Shown here: positions 49,562 to 58,784 of the stretch, one piece after another
Numbering within the stretch: position 1 is the stretch's first letter
Layout of the letters: each line of letters opens with the position of its first letter
NCBI RefSeq assembly: GCF_900111685.1
Contig: NZ_FOHX01000025.1
Location: 62,001 to 126,000 of the forward strand
Reading direction: 5' to 3'
DNA: 64,000 bases
Source of the DNA: Nonomuraea wenchangensis
GTDB taxonomy: Bacteria; Actinomycetota; Actinomycetes; Streptosporangiales; Streptosporangiaceae
The notes under the pieces: model-generated
Seen by the model: only the letters and a program-made list of their open reading frames with translations
Database searches by the model: none
Told to the model about the DNA's origin: nothing
Program-made: the position numbers and the translations under genes

Positions 49562-50836
49562 TCAGCCGGCCACCACGGTGCCTTCTGAGGTGCGCAAATG
49601 CCCTTCGCCGGTGTAAACCCACTTCGTGGAGGTGAGCTCCGGCAGCCCCATCGGCCCGCGCGCGTGCAGCTTCTGGGTGGAGATGCCGATCTCCGCCCCG
49701 AACCCGAACTCGCCCCCGTCGGTGAACCGCGTGGAGGCGTTGACCGCCACCGCCGCCGAGTCGACCAGCGCCACGAACCGCCTGGCGGCCCGCTGCGACC
49801 GGGTCACGATGGCGTCGGTGTGGCCCGAGCCGTGGCGCCTGATGTGCTCCACCGCCTCCTCCAGCGAGCCGACGACGGCCGCGGCGATGTCGAGCGAGAG
49901 GTATTCGACGGCGAAGTCGTCGTCGGTGACGGGCACGACGTCGGCGCCGTGGGCGGCGATCCGCTCGTCGCCGTGCACGGTCACGCCCGCCTCGGCCAGC
50001 GCCTCCAGCGCCTTCGGCACGAACGCGTCCGCGATGTCCTGGTGAACGAGGAACGTCTCGGCCGCGTTGCACACCGAGGGCCGCTGCGCCTTGGCGTTGA
50101 CCAGGATCTTCACGGCGAGGTCGACGTCGGCCTCGGCGTCGACGTAGACGTGGCAGTTGCCGACGCCGGTCTCGATGACCGGCACGGTGGACTCCTCGAC
50201 CACGGAGTTGATCAGGGACGCGCCGCCGCGCGGGATCAGCACGTCGACCAGGCCACGGGCGCGCATGAGCTCCTTGACCGAGTCGCGGGTGCGGCCCGGC
50301 ACGAGCTGGATCGCGCCGACCGGCACCTCGGTGCCCTCCAGCGCGCCCTGCATGACCGCGACCAGCGCGGTGTTGGAGGAGTAGGCGCTGGAGGAGCCGC
50401 GCAGCAGCACGGCGTTGCCGCTCTTGAGGCAGAGCGCGGCGGCGTCCACGGTGACGTTGGGACGGCCTTCGTAGATGATGCCGATGACGCCGAGCGGCAC
50501 CCGGAGCTGGCGCAGCTCCAGGCCGTTGGGCAGCGTGGAGCCGCGGACCACCTCGCCGACCGGGTCGGGCAGGTCGGCGACCTCGCGCACGGCGTCGGCG
50601 ATCTTGGCGATGCGGCCCTCGTCCAGCCGCAGCCGGTCGACCATGGCCTCGGACGTGCCCTCGGCCCTGGCCCGCTCGACGTCCTCGGCGTTGGCCGCGA
50701 CGATCTCGGCGGCGTGGGCGACCAGGGCGTCGGCGATCGCGCGCAACGCCCGATCCTTCGGCGCCCGCGGCAGCGGGGCCAGCTCGGCGGCGGCCTCTCG
50801 TGCCGCGCGGGCGACCTTCAGGAACTCTTCGGACAT
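49562..50836 (-). CDS. proA: glutamate-5-semialdehyde dehydrogenase (gamma-glutamyl phosphate reductase)
   Basis: 424 residues; reduces gamma-glutamyl phosphate with NADPH in proline synthesis. ALDH-fold motifs: VPLGVIGIIYEGRPNVTVDA, LLRGSSSAYSSNTALV, IPRGGASLINSV, and the catalytic cysteine in AQRPSVCNAAETFLVH, then FGFGAEIGISTQKLHARGPM. ATG 50836 has GAGGAG 6 nt upstream; GTG 50839 is too close to it. It starts 22 bp after proB on the same strand. Confidence 0.96.
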   Translation of the reverse strand: MSEEFLKVARAAREAAAELAPLPRAPKDRALRAIADALVAHAAEIVAANAEDVERARAEGTSEAMVDRLRLDEGRIAKIADAVREVADLPDPVGEVVRGSTLPNGLELRQLRVPLGVIGIIYEGRPNVTVDAAALCLKSGNAVLLRGSSSAYSSNTALVAVMQGALEGTEVPVGAIQLVPGRTRDSVKELMRARGLVDVLIPRGGASLINSVVEESTVPVIETGVGNCHVYVDAEADVDLAVKILVNAKAQRPSVCNAAETFLVHQDIADAFVPKALEALAEAGVTVHGDERIAAHGADVVPVTDDDFAVEYLSLDIAAAVVGSLEEAVEHIRRHGSGHTDAIVTRSQRAARRFVALVDSAAVAVNASTRFTDGGEFGFGAEIGISTQKLHARGPMGLPELTSTKWVYTGEGHLRTSEGTVVAG

Positions 50837-50857
50837 CACGTGCTCCTCGTTCGGCTG

Positions 50858-51976
50858 CTAAGCGTGGGTCTCCAGTATGACGATGTCGTCGCGGTGGATC
50901 AGCTCGCGTTCATATTCCGGACCGAGCGCGCTGGCCAGCTCCCGGGTGGAACGCCCGAGCAGGCCGGGGATCTCGGCGGCGTCGAAGTTGACCAACCCCC
51001 GGGCCACCACGTCACCCTCCGGCCCGCACAGGTCCACCGGATCGCCCGCCGCGAACTCGCCCTCCACCGACGTCACCCCGGCCGGCAGCAGCGACTTGCG
51101 CCGCCCGACGACGGCCTCCACCGCGCCCGGGTCGAGGCTCAGCCGGCCGCGGCCGGTGGTGGCGTGCGCGAGCCACAGCAGGCGCGTGCCGGGATGGCGC
51201 CCGCCGGGGTGGAAGTAGGTGCCGACGTCCGCGCCGCTCAGCGCCTGGGCCGCGTGAGCGGCCGCGGTGAGCACCACGGGGACCCCGGCCCCGGTCGCGA
51301 TCCTGGCGGCCTGCACCTTGGTCACCATGCCGCCGGTGCCGACGGCCGCGCCGTTCCTGCCCAGCTCGACGCCCGCCAGGTCCTCGGGGCCGCGGATCTC
51401 GGCCAGCCGGCGGGCGCCCGCACGGCTCGGCGGGCCGTCGTAGAGCGCGTCCACGTCCGACAGCAGCACCAGCGCGTCGGCGCGGATCAGATGGGACACC
51501 AGGGCCGCCAGCCGGTCGTTGTCGCCGAAGCGGATCTCGTCGGTGGCCACCGTGTCGTTCTCGTTGACGATCGGCACGATGCCCAGCTCCAGCAGCCGGT
51601 GAAGGGTGCGCTGGGCGTTGACGTGGTGGGCGCGGCGCATCATGTCGTCGGCGGTGAGCAGCACCTGGCCGACGCGCAGCCCGTAGCGGGCGAAGGAGGA
51701 GGTGTAGCGGGCCACCAGCACGCCCTGGCCGACGGAGGCGGCGGCCTGCTGGGTCGCGAGGTCACGAGGTCGCGCGCTCAGCCCGAGCGGGCCGAGACCC
51801 GCCGCGATCGCCCCGGAGGAGACCAGGACGATCTGCGTCCCGGCCCGGCGCCGCGCCGCCAGCACGTCCACCAGGGCATCGACGCGATCGACGTCGATCG
51901 TGCCCTGGGGGGTGGTGAGCGAGGAGGAGCCGACCTTGACCACGACCTTCGACGCCGCGCTGATCTGTTCCCGCAC
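50858..51976 (-). CDS. proB: glutamate 5-kinase with PUA domain
   Basis: 372 residues from GTG 51976. Amino-acid-kinase domain: KVVVKVGSSSLTTPQGTIDV, IVLVSSGAIAAGLGPLGL, IVPIVNENDTVATDEIRFGD, LVLLSDVDALYDGPP, GTGGMVTKVQAARIATGAG. C-terminal PUA domain follows (GRLSLDPGAVEAVVGRRKSL, GLVNFDAAEIPGLLGRST). It phosphorylates glutamate, the proline-sensitive first step. Immediately upstream of proA and downstream of obgE, the usual order. The 129-bp gap to obgE holds only low-complexity C-rich sequence. Confidence 0.96.
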   Translation of the reverse strand: MREQISAASKVVVKVGSSSLTTPQGTIDVDRVDALVDVLAARRRAGTQIVLVSSGAIAAGLGPLGLSARPRDLATQQAAASVGQGVLVARYTSSFARYGLRVGQVLLTADDMMRRAHHVNAQRTLHRLLELGIVPIVNENDTVATDEIRFGDNDRLAALVSHLIRADALVLLSDVDALYDGPPSRAGARRLAEIRGPEDLAGVELGRNGAAVGTGGMVTKVQAARIATGAGVPVVLTAAAHAAQALSGADVGTYFHPGGRHPGTRLLWLAHATTGRGRLSLDPGAVEAVVGRRKSLLPAGVTSVEGEFAAGDPVDLCGPEGDVVARGLVNFDAAEIPGLLGRSTRELASALGPEYERELIHRDDIVILETHA

Positions 51977-52105
51977 GCTCTGCAGCCTATCCAAGCTCCA
52001 GCCCACCCAACGCCCGCCCAACCCCACCCCCTCCCCCGACCTCCCACACCTCGGGCCCTCGCACCCCAGGCCCTGCCCCCGCCCCGGCGCCGTCGCGCAG
52101 CGGCT

Positions 52106-53458
52106 TCAGCCCAGGCGGTTGTCGGTGCCGCGCGGCCCCTGCCGCGTGGACTCCGCGCTCAGCGTCGGCTGCCAGTCGAACACGTAGCCGCCCTCCATAG
52201 GCCCGATGACCACCTCGGCCCCCGCCGTGGCCCCGGCCTTGGCCAGCTCCTCCTCGACCCCCAGCCGCTCCAGCCGGTCGGCGAGGTAGCCGACGGCCTC
52301 GTCGTTGGTGAAGTCGGTCTGCCGGATCCACCGCTCCGGCTTCTCGCCGGTGACCTGGAACAGGTTCTCGTTGACCCGCCGGACCTTGAACCCGGCGTCC
52401 CCGAGCTGCTTGGGCCGGATGACCAGCCGCGTGGGCTCCTCCACCGGCTTGCTGGCCCGCGCCGCCGCGACCCACTCCCCCATCGCGTACGTCAACTCGC
52501 GCAGCCCGTCATGCGTGGCCGCCGACACCGTGAACACCCGCAGCCCGCGCTCCTCGAACTCCGGCGTCACCAGCTCGGCCAGCTCCCGCGCGTCCGGCAC
52601 GTCCGCCTTGTTGAGCACGACGATGCGCGGCCGGTCCTCCAGCTTCCCGTACGCGGCCAGCTCGGCCTCGATCACCTCGTAGTCGCTGACCGGGTCGCGT
52701 CCCGGCTCCATCGTGGCGCAGTCGATGACGTGCGCGAGCATGTCGCACCGCTCGACGTGCCGCAGGAACTCGTGCCCGAGCCCCTTCCCCTGCGAGGCGC
52801 CCGGGATCAGCCCCGGCACGTCGGCCACGGTGAACACGGTGTCGCCCGCCGTCACCACGCCCAGGTTCGGGACCAGCGTCGTGAACGGATAGTCGGCGAT
52901 CTTCGGCTTGGCCGCGCTCAGCGCCGCGATCAGCGACGACTTGCCCGCGCTCGGGAAGCCGACCAGCGCCACGTCCGCGACGCTCTTCAGCTCCAGCATC
53001 ACGTCGAGCCCGTCGCCCGGCTCGCCGAGCAGCGCGAACCCCGGCGCCTTGCGCCTGGCCGTGGCGAGGGCGGCGTTGCCGAGGCCCCCGTGGCCGCCCT
53101 GCGCGATGACGTACCGGGTGCCGGCGCCGATCAGGTCCACCAGCACCTCGCCGGTGCGGGCGTCCTTGACCACCGTGCCGTTGGGCACCGGCAGGATCAC
53201 GTCCTCGCCGTTGGCGCCGTCGCGGTTGGAGCCCTGCCCCTGCTTGCCGTTCTCGGCCTTGCGGTGCGGGCGGCGGTGGTAGTCGAGCAGGGTCGCGGTG
53301 TTGGGGTCCACCTCGAGGATGACGTCGCCGCCGCGCCCGCCGTTGCCCCCGTCCGGACCGCCGAGGGGCTTGAACTTCTCCCGGTGGATGGAGGCGCACC
53401 CGTTCCCCCCGTCACCGGCCTTGACGTGCAGGACCACCTGGTCCACGAAGTCCGGCAT
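52106..53458 (-). CDS. obgE: GTPase ObgE/CgtA
   Basis: 450 residues from ATG 53458. Gly-rich Obg domain (VVLHVKAGDGGNGCASIHRE, GGPDGGNGGRGGDVILEVDP), then the GTPase: GFPSAGKSSLIAAL (G1), DVPGLIPGASQGKGLGHEFL (G3), VLNKADVP (G4), SAATHDGLREL (G5). The C-terminal OCT domain ends WRIRQTDF-like (here WIRQTDFTNDEAVGYLADRL). It binds 50S and links ribosome assembly to growth and sporulation. Downstream of rpmA across a 155-bp gap with a strong hairpin. Confidence 0.97.
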   Translation of the reverse strand: MPDFVDQVVLHVKAGDGGNGCASIHREKFKPLGGPDGGNGGRGGDVILEVDPNTATLLDYHRRPHRKAENGKQGQGSNRDGANGEDVILPVPNGTVVKDARTGEVLVDLIGAGTRYVIAQGGHGGLGNAALATARRKAPGFALLGEPGDGLDVMLELKSVADVALVGFPSAGKSSLIAALSAAKPKIADYPFTTLVPNLGVVTAGDTVFTVADVPGLIPGASQGKGLGHEFLRHVERCDMLAHVIDCATMEPGRDPVSDYEVIEAELAAYGKLEDRPRIVVLNKADVPDARELAELVTPEFEERGLRVFTVSAATHDGLRELTYAMGEWVAAARASKPVEEPTRLVIRPKQLGDAGFKVRRVNENLFQVTGEKPERWIRQTDFTNDEAVGYLADRLERLGVEEELAKAGATAGAEVVIGPMEGGYVFDWQPTLSAESTRQGPRGTDNRLG

Positions 53459-53538
53459 GCAGCAGCACTCCTCCATCGCCCCCGCCAGGGGCTTCTCAAC
53501 TCATCGAACGGGACCCTACCCAGGTCCCGGGAACGCGG

Positions 53539-53570
53539 AAGGGGTGGATCGCCCGCGCGATCCACCCCTT
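53539..53570 (-). terminator. 14-bp stem-loop between rpmA and obgE
   Basis: AAGGGGTGGATCGC (53539-53552) pairs perfectly with GCGATCCACCCCTT (53557-53570) around CCGC. It should end or strongly attenuate the rplU-rpmA transcript, which must exceed that of obgE. Confidence 0.82.
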
Positions 53571-53612
53571 TGACGCGAATGGTGCAACGACCCCCGTGAC
53601 GGGAGCGGAGAA

Positions 53613-53870
53613 CTACTCCGCGACGGGGACGATGCTCACGGCCCGACGGCCGCGCTTGACGCCGAACTGCACGTGACCCGCGGTCAGCGCGAACAGCGTG
53701 TCGTCGCCACCACGGCCGACGTTGTCGCCGGGGTGGAAGTGGGTGCCACGCTGACGGACGATGATCTCGCCCGCGTTGACCAGCTGGCCGCCGAAGCGCT
53801 TGACGCCCAGGCGCTGAGCATTGGAGTCACGGCCGTTCCGGGTGGACGACGCGCCCTTCTTGTGTGCCAT
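53613..53870 (-). CDS. rpmA: 50S ribosomal protein bL27
   Basis: 85 residues starting MAHKKGASSTRNGRDSNAQR with the conserved LGVKRFGGQLVNAGEIIVRQ and RGTHFHPGDNVGRGGDDTLF. The N-terminus lacks a Firmicute-type cleavable extension. Its tail reaches the peptidyl-transferase centre. 15 bp downstream of rplU, co-transcribed. Confidence 0.98.
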   Translation of the reverse strand: MAHKKGASSTRNGRDSNAQRLGVKRFGGQLVNAGEIIVRQRGTHFHPGDNVGRGGDDTLFALTAGHVQFGVKRGRRAVSIVPVAE

Positions 53871-53885
53871 CTCTCAAACTCCCGA

Positions 53886-54188
53886 TCAGGCCTGGTCGAT
53901 ACCGGTGATCTTCACCTGGGTGTACCGCTGGCGGTGACCCTGGCGCTTCTTGTAACCGGTCTTGTTCTTGTACTTGAGAATCCGGATCTTCGGGCCCTTG
54001 GTCTCACCGAGGATCTCGGCGCTGACCATGAACTTGCCCACCTCGGTGGTCACGTCGCCATCGTCGACGACGAGCACCGTCGGCAGCGAAACCGAAGAGC
54101 CGACCTCGCCGGCGACCTTGTCCACCTCGAGGACGTCACCGACGGAGACCTTCTGCTGCCTGCCGCCGCAACGAACGATCGCGTACAC
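53886..54188 (-). CDS. rplU: 50S ribosomal protein bL21
   Basis: 100 residues from GTG 54188: YAIVRCGGRQQKVSVGDVLE, VLVVDDGDVTTEVGKF, and the basic ILKYKNKTGYKKRQGHRQRY end. A cysteine replaces the common Thr/Ser after R in the KTGGKQYKV-type opening (RCGGRQQKV). The 210-bp region upstream to rne (54189-54398) contains no gene and probably the rplU promoter and leader; I see no strong named leader structure there. Confidence 0.97.
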   Translation of the reverse strand: MYAIVRCGGRQQKVSVGDVLEVDKVAGEVGSSVSLPTVLVVDDGDVTTEVGKFMVSAEILGETKGPKIRILKYKNKTGYKKRQGHRQRYTQVKITGIDQA

Positions 54189-54398
54189 CGCGGAACCCTT
54201 CTACTGACTCGCTGTTGCCACAGCCGTCCCCTGAGGGAACGACCGCCGAATGCTGCGCCTGCCATTCGGTCCTGTCTCGAACCGACGAACCGAGTAGGCG
54301 CGCCAACAGGGCGCGTCACCTGACGCACCGGTTCACCAGGGTACCGGATGAACGGCCCCCCAGGCGAACCGGACGGATCGTCGGATGTCCACCAAAGG

Positions 54399-57300
54399 CT
54401 AGTCGGCGGACTTGGCTCGGCGGGAGCGTCGCCGCCCTCTGCCGGAAGTCTGGCCCGCTTGGTCGTCCTCAGCCGGGACATCATCAAGCGCACCGGTCAC
54501 GGTATCACGGCCGGAGGTGTCCTTGGCCGCGGAAACCTTGTCCGAGACCGCCTTCTCGACGGCCATCTTGCCCTGCGTGCCGCGCGGCTCCGGCTTGCTC
54601 TCGACCGGCTCGGTCGAGACGATCAGCCCGCGCCCGTTGCAGCACTCGCACGGCGTCGAGAACGCCTCCAGCAGCCCCTGGCCGACCCGCTTGCGCGTCA
54701 TCTGCACCAGGCCCAGCGAGGTCACCTCGGCCACCTGGTGCTTCGTACGGTCGCGCGCCAGGCACTCCAGCATCCGCCGCAGCACCAGGTCGCGGTTGGA
54801 CTCCAGCACCATGTCGATGAAGTCGATCACGATGATGCCGCCGATGTCGCGCAGCCGGAGCTGGCGCACGATCTCCTCGGCCGCCTCCAGGTTGTTCCTG
54901 GTGACCGTCTCCTCCAGGTTGCCGCCCTGGCCGGTGAACTTGCCGGTGTTGACGTCCACGACCGTCATCGCCTCGGTGCGGTCGATGACCAGCGAGCCGC
55001 CGCTCGGCAGCCACACCTTGCGCTCCATCGCCTTGCCGAGCTGCTCGTCGATGCGGTAGGCCTCGAACACGTCGCCCTGCTCGTCCCACTTCGACAGCCG
55101 CTCGCCCAGGTGCGGCGCGACGTACTTGACGTAGTCGTCGACCGTGTCCCAGGCGTCGTCGCCCTGGACGACCAGGTTCGTGAAGTCCTCGTTGAAGACG
55201 TCACGGATGACGCGGATGGTGAGGTCGGGCTCGGCGGACAGCAGCTCGGGCGGGCTGGCCGACTTGGCCTTCTTCTGGATGCTCTCCCACTGGGCCGACA
55301 GCCGGGCCACGTCGCGGGCCAGCTCGTCCTCGGAGGCGCCCTCGGCCGCGGTGCGCACGATGACGCCCGCGTTCTCCGGCATGACCTTCTTCAGGATGCT
55401 CTTGAGCCGGGTGCGCTCCTTGTCGGGCAGCTTGCGGCTGATGCCGGTCATCGACCCGTCCGGCACGTACACGAGGTAGCGCCCCGGAAGGCTGATCTGC
55501 GAGGTGAGCCGCGCGCCCTTGTGCCCGATCGGGTCCTTGGTGACCTGCACCAGCACCGACTGGCCGGACTTCAGCGCCGACTCGATGCGCTTCGGCTGGC
55601 CCTCCATCCCGACCGTGTCAAAGTTGACCTCGCCCGCGTACAGGACCGCGTTGCGGCCCTTGCCGATGTCCACGAACGCCGCCTCCATCGACGGCAGCAC
55701 GTTCTGGACCTTGCCGAGGTAGACGTTGCCGACGTACGACTGGCTCGCCTCGCGGTTGACGTAGTGCTCGACGAGCACGCCGTCCTCCAGCACCGCGATC
55801 TGCGTACGGTCGCCCTGGCGGCGCACCACCATCATGCGGTCGACGGACTCGCGCCGGGCCAGGAACTCCGACTCGGTGATGATCGGCGGACGCCTGCGGC
55901 CCAGCTCGCGGCCCTCGCGGCGGCGCTGCTTCTTGGCCTCCAGCCGGGTCGAGCCGCGCACGCTCTGCACGCCGTCCGTGGCGGTCTCCAGCGCACCGGT
56001 ACGGCCGGAGCGCGGCGCGCGGATGCGCACCACCGTGTTGGGCGGATCGTCGCTGGCCGGCTCGGCGCCCTCGTCACCGCCCCTGCGGCGACGGCGACGG
56101 CGGCGGCGGGAGGACGAGCTCTCCTCTTCCTCCTGCGCGGCCGGCTCCTCGGCGGGCTCCTCCTCGGACTCCTCGTCGTGGTCCTCGCCGTCCTCGCCCT
56201 CGCCACGCTCACGCGACTTGCCGCGCCCGCGGCCACCACGGCGGCGACGGCGGCGACGGCCGCCGCCGTCCTCCTCCTCGTGCTCCTCGACGGCGTCGGC
56301 CTCGGTCTCGTCCTCGACGCCCTCCTCGACGAGGTCCTCGGCCTCCTCCGGCTCGACCGGCTGGGGCGGCTCGGGACGCCGCGTCGCGGCGGGCTTGGCC
56401 TGGGTCGGGTCCGGCGCCTGGAACAGCGGCGCGAAGATGGCCGAGGGCCGCTGGAACGCGGCGCCGGGCTCGTCGTAGTGGCGCGCCGAGAACCCGAACG
56501 GGTCGGCCAGCAGGCTCGGCCGGGTCGGTTCCTCGTCGAGGTCCTCACCGGCGGGTTCGTCGTCGAGCGGCTCGTCCTCGGGAAGGATCTCGATGATGTC
56601 CTCCCCCTCGTCCTCGACGCCCTCGACATCCCCACCGGAAGCCGCCACCGCGCCCTGACCGGCGCCAGCCTGGTCAGTCGCGGCACCCTGCGTGCCCGTG
56701 CCGGCGTCCTCGCCCGTCTCGCCGGGCGCCGCCTCCGCGGCGGTCGCGCGCCGGCTGCGCGTCGTCGTGGCGCGCGTGCGCGTCCTCCGGCTACCCGTGC
56801 CACGGCCACTCTCGGCCGCCTCGACCTGCGCCCCGGCATCCGCGACACCGGCCTGCGCGTCTGCCTCCGCACCGGCTTCCCCGACGGCCTGCCCCGTGGC
56901 CAGCGCCCCGGCCTGTCCGGCGCCCTCCGCGCCGACCTGCCCGGCACCCACGCCACCGGCCGCGCTCACACCAGCGGCCTGCCCGGCGGCGGCCTCGGCC
57001 GTCCCAGCGGGCACGCCCTGCTCCCCGGCTGGCACGACGGCCTCCGCCGCCACGTCCTCACCGGCCTTCTTACGAGTCCTGGTACGCCGCTTCGGCGCGG
57101 CCTCCTCGGCGGGAGCCGCGGCCACGCCGCTCTCCACCGCACCGGCCGCAGCACCCTCGGCGCTCACGGCCGCACCGGCGCCGCTCTCGGCACCGGCCTC
57201 CTCGGCCTCGGCGCCCTTCTTCGTGGTACGCCGCCGCGTCGTCGTCGCGGTGGACCGCGTACGCGACGTCTTCTTGGGCTTCTCCTCGCCGGCTCCGGCC

Positions 57301-57734
57301 TCGCTCACCGCGTCCGCCACGGCCCCGGCCACAGCGGCCTCCACCGGGCTGACACCAGCCCCGGCACCACCAGCGGCAGCACCAGTGCCGCCGACAGTCT
57401 CAGCAGCACCAGCCTCGGCCAAGCCGCCACCGGCCCCGCGAGCACCGCCCGCGGGCCCACTTCCGTTCTCCACGGCAACGGCGACCTCGGCATCCGGCGA
57501 CCCGGCTGCTCTGCGCACCACGGTGCCTCGCACCGGCGCGCCCTCCGACACCGACACCGACGGCGCGGCCTGCGCGGCGATGACGGTGACCGGCTTCTGC
57601 GCCGGCTCCTCGGGCAGCTCGGGCGGCGGCCCCGCGGGCCGGCTGGCGGCGCGGCGGCGCTTGGTCCCCGTTGTCTGTTCAGTTGTCTCCCCGTCGGGGC
57701 CAGTGGCCCCGGCGTTGGGCTCGTTGTCGAGCAT
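54399..57734 (-). CDS. rne: ribonuclease E/G with a large disordered N-terminal half
   Basis: 1111 residues. The catalytic core is C-terminal: an S1 domain from about residue 635 (QSYVGNVYLGKVQNVLPSME, AAFVDIGKGRNAVLYAGEV), then RTAAEGASEDEL, the DNase-I-like metal site with Asp in VIDRTEAMTVVDVNTGKFTG and GGIIVIDFIDM, and the Zn-link-like TPCECCNGRG. The first 620 residues are low-complexity: Ala/Gly/Glu runs, acidic stretches and Arg tracts (RRRRRRRGGRGRGK, SSRRRRRRRRRGG), reversed relative to E. coli RNase E where the scaffold is C-terminal. This arrangement is known in actinobacteria. It initiates mRNA decay and rRNA processing and sits next to rplU-rpmA as usual. Confidence 0.95.
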   Translation of the reverse strand: MLDNEPNAGATGPDGETTEQTTGTKRRRAASRPAGPPPELPEEPAQKPVTVIAAQAAPSVSVSEGAPVRGTVVRRAAGSPDAEVAVAVENGSGPAGGARGAGGGLAEAGAAETVGGTGAAAGGAGAGVSPVEAAVAGAVADAVSEAGAGEEKPKKTSRTRSTATTTRRRTTKKGAEAEEAGAESGAGAAVSAEGAAAGAVESGVAAAPAEEAAPKRRTRTRKKAGEDVAAEAVVPAGEQGVPAGTAEAAAGQAAGVSAAGGVGAGQVGAEGAGQAGALATGQAVGEAGAEADAQAGVADAGAQVEAAESGRGTGSRRTRTRATTTRSRRATAAEAAPGETGEDAGTGTQGAATDQAGAGQGAVAASGGDVEGVEDEGEDIIEILPEDEPLDDEPAGEDLDEEPTRPSLLADPFGFSARHYDEPGAAFQRPSAIFAPLFQAPDPTQAKPAATRRPEPPQPVEPEEAEDLVEEGVEDETEADAVEEHEEEDGGGRRRRRRRGGRGRGKSRERGEGEDGEDHDEESEEEPAEEPAAQEEEESSSSRRRRRRRRRGGDEGAEPASDDPPNTVVRIRAPRSGRTGALETATDGVQSVRGSTRLEAKKQRRREGRELGRRRPPIITESEFLARRESVDRMMVVRRQGDRTQIAVLEDGVLVEHYVNREASQSYVGNVYLGKVQNVLPSMEAAFVDIGKGRNAVLYAGEVNFDTVGMEGQPKRIESALKSGQSVLVQVTKDPIGHKGARLTSQISLPGRYLVYVPDGSMTGISRKLPDKERTRLKSILKKVMPENAGVIVRTAAEGASEDELARDVARLSAQWESIQKKAKSASPPELLSAEPDLTIRVIRDVFNEDFTNLVVQGDDAWDTVDDYVKYVAPHLGERLSKWDEQGDVFEAYRIDEQLGKAMERKVWLPSGGSLVIDRTEAMTVVDVNTGKFTGQGGNLEETVTRNNLEAAEEIVRQLRLRDIGGIIVIDFIDMVLESNRDLVLRRMLECLARDRTKHQVAEVTSLGLVQMTRKRVGQGLLEAFSTPCECCNGRGLIVSTEPVESKPEPRGTQGKMAVEKAVSDKVSAAKDTSGRDTVTGALDDVPAEDDQAGQTSGRGRRRSRRAKSAD

Positions 57735-57879
57735 GCGGGCGCTCTCCCGTCAGCTCCCGGGCGCGTCGCCGCGCCGCGCAGGAGCCATCGTGTCTCAGTT
57801 GTCCGCCGGTGCCTCCGTGACGGAGTCGCCGACGCCAAGTCCTGTCAGCGGTCGTGCCCGGCGCATGCTGGGCGCGTCC

Positions 57880-58647
57880 TCAACCGCCGACGTGCTCACC
57901 CGCCGGTCCCGCCTCGCCGCCGCGCGTCGTGTCGCGGTCCAGGCCGAGCGGGTCGGCAAGCGCACCGGTGCTGGCGTCGAGCGGCCCCTGCGCCAGCCTG
58001 GTCACCTCGGGGGGAACCGGCGGCGCGAAGTCGGCCACAAGGCGCAGCCCTGTGAGCACATCGTCGGGTCGAACTGCAGGCGTCATGTGCCGAACAACCA
58101 TGCGCAGTATGACACACGGCCCTCTCTGCACCTGAGCTGCGGTTCTTTCTGTTCCCTCGGAAACCGTCAGCCCCAGGACGGCGCCGCGCGCGTCGAAGCG
58201 GCGGGGTCCCTTCTTGGTGAGGCGTTCGACCTCCACGGCACCCTCCGCGAGAAACTTCTCCACCGCCACCTCGGCGAGCTCGCGATCGGCACCGGGCAGG
58301 CGCACCTCCCAGTCGGAGACCTCCAAGCGGTCGGCCAGCCCACCCTGACCCGCCTCCACGACGTCGATCACATCGAGCCCCGGCGGCAGCGATCCGTCCA
58401 GACTGGACCTGACCTGCTCGGGGTCACACGGCGCGGTGACGCCGATCTCGAGGTATTCGGCTTCGCTGGCGACGCCGGTCGGCGCCGCGCCCGCGTAGGA
58501 GATCTTGGGGTGGGGCGAGAAACCCGCGCTGTAGGCCACCGGAATGCCGGCACGGCGGACCGCCCTCTCGACGGCTCGCGAAATGTCGCGGTGGCTGGTG
58601 AAGCGCAGGCGACCACGCTTGGCGTAACGCACACGCAGGCGCTGCAC
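57880..58647 (-). CDS. TIGR03936 (DUF2344) radical-SAM-associated protein
   Basis: 255 residues from GTG 58647, the start of the conserved QRLRVRYAKRGRLRFTSHRD block. Other family segments are AYSAGFSPHPKISYAGAAPT, YLEIGVTAPCDPEQVRSSLD and LPPGLDVIDV. It always accompanies the TIGR03960 radical SAM gene directly upstream, and both precede rne and rplU; in some bacteria the two are fused. Function unproven, perhaps RNA or ribosomal-protein modification. No start codon in-frame further up has a ribosome binding site; the true start may be a few codons off. Confidence 0.87.
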   Translation of the reverse strand: MQRLRVRYAKRGRLRFTSHRDISRAVERAVRRAGIPVAYSAGFSPHPKISYAGAAPTGVASEAEYLEIGVTAPCDPEQVRSSLDGSLPPGLDVIDVVEAGQGGLADRLEVSDWEVRLPGADRELAEVAVEKFLAEGAVEVERLTKKGPRRFDARGAVLGLTVSEGTERTAAQVQRGPCVILRMVVRHMTPAVRPDDVLTGLRLVADFAPPVPPEVTRLAQGPLDASTGALADPLGLDRDTTRGGEAGPAGEHVGG

Positions 58648-58784
58648 CGTGGGCGCGGGCGGAGGCCCTTCGGGAACAGGTTTCAGAGTCTGTCGTCCTT
58701 CCCTTGTAAGAGTTCCTTCATTCAGGATAAGCGGCCCCGGCGTATGGACGTGTACAACGAGGCACGGCTCGCCCACTGAGCGCG

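Noticed and set aside
49598..53599. 1333-codon plus-strand open frame across proA-proB-obgE
   Set aside because: Antisense shadow caused by GC-rich third positions; its translation is Arg/Gly/His/Asp-rich low complexity, while the minus strand encodes three recognised genes with start signals.
54189..54398. Named ribosomal-protein leader RNA before rplU
   Set aside because: The gap is of suitable size but I could not identify a structure matching a known L21 leader by eye; a covariance-model search would decide.
54348..58055. 1235-codon plus-strand open frame opposite rne
   Set aside because: Low-complexity mirror of the rne disordered region; no coding features.
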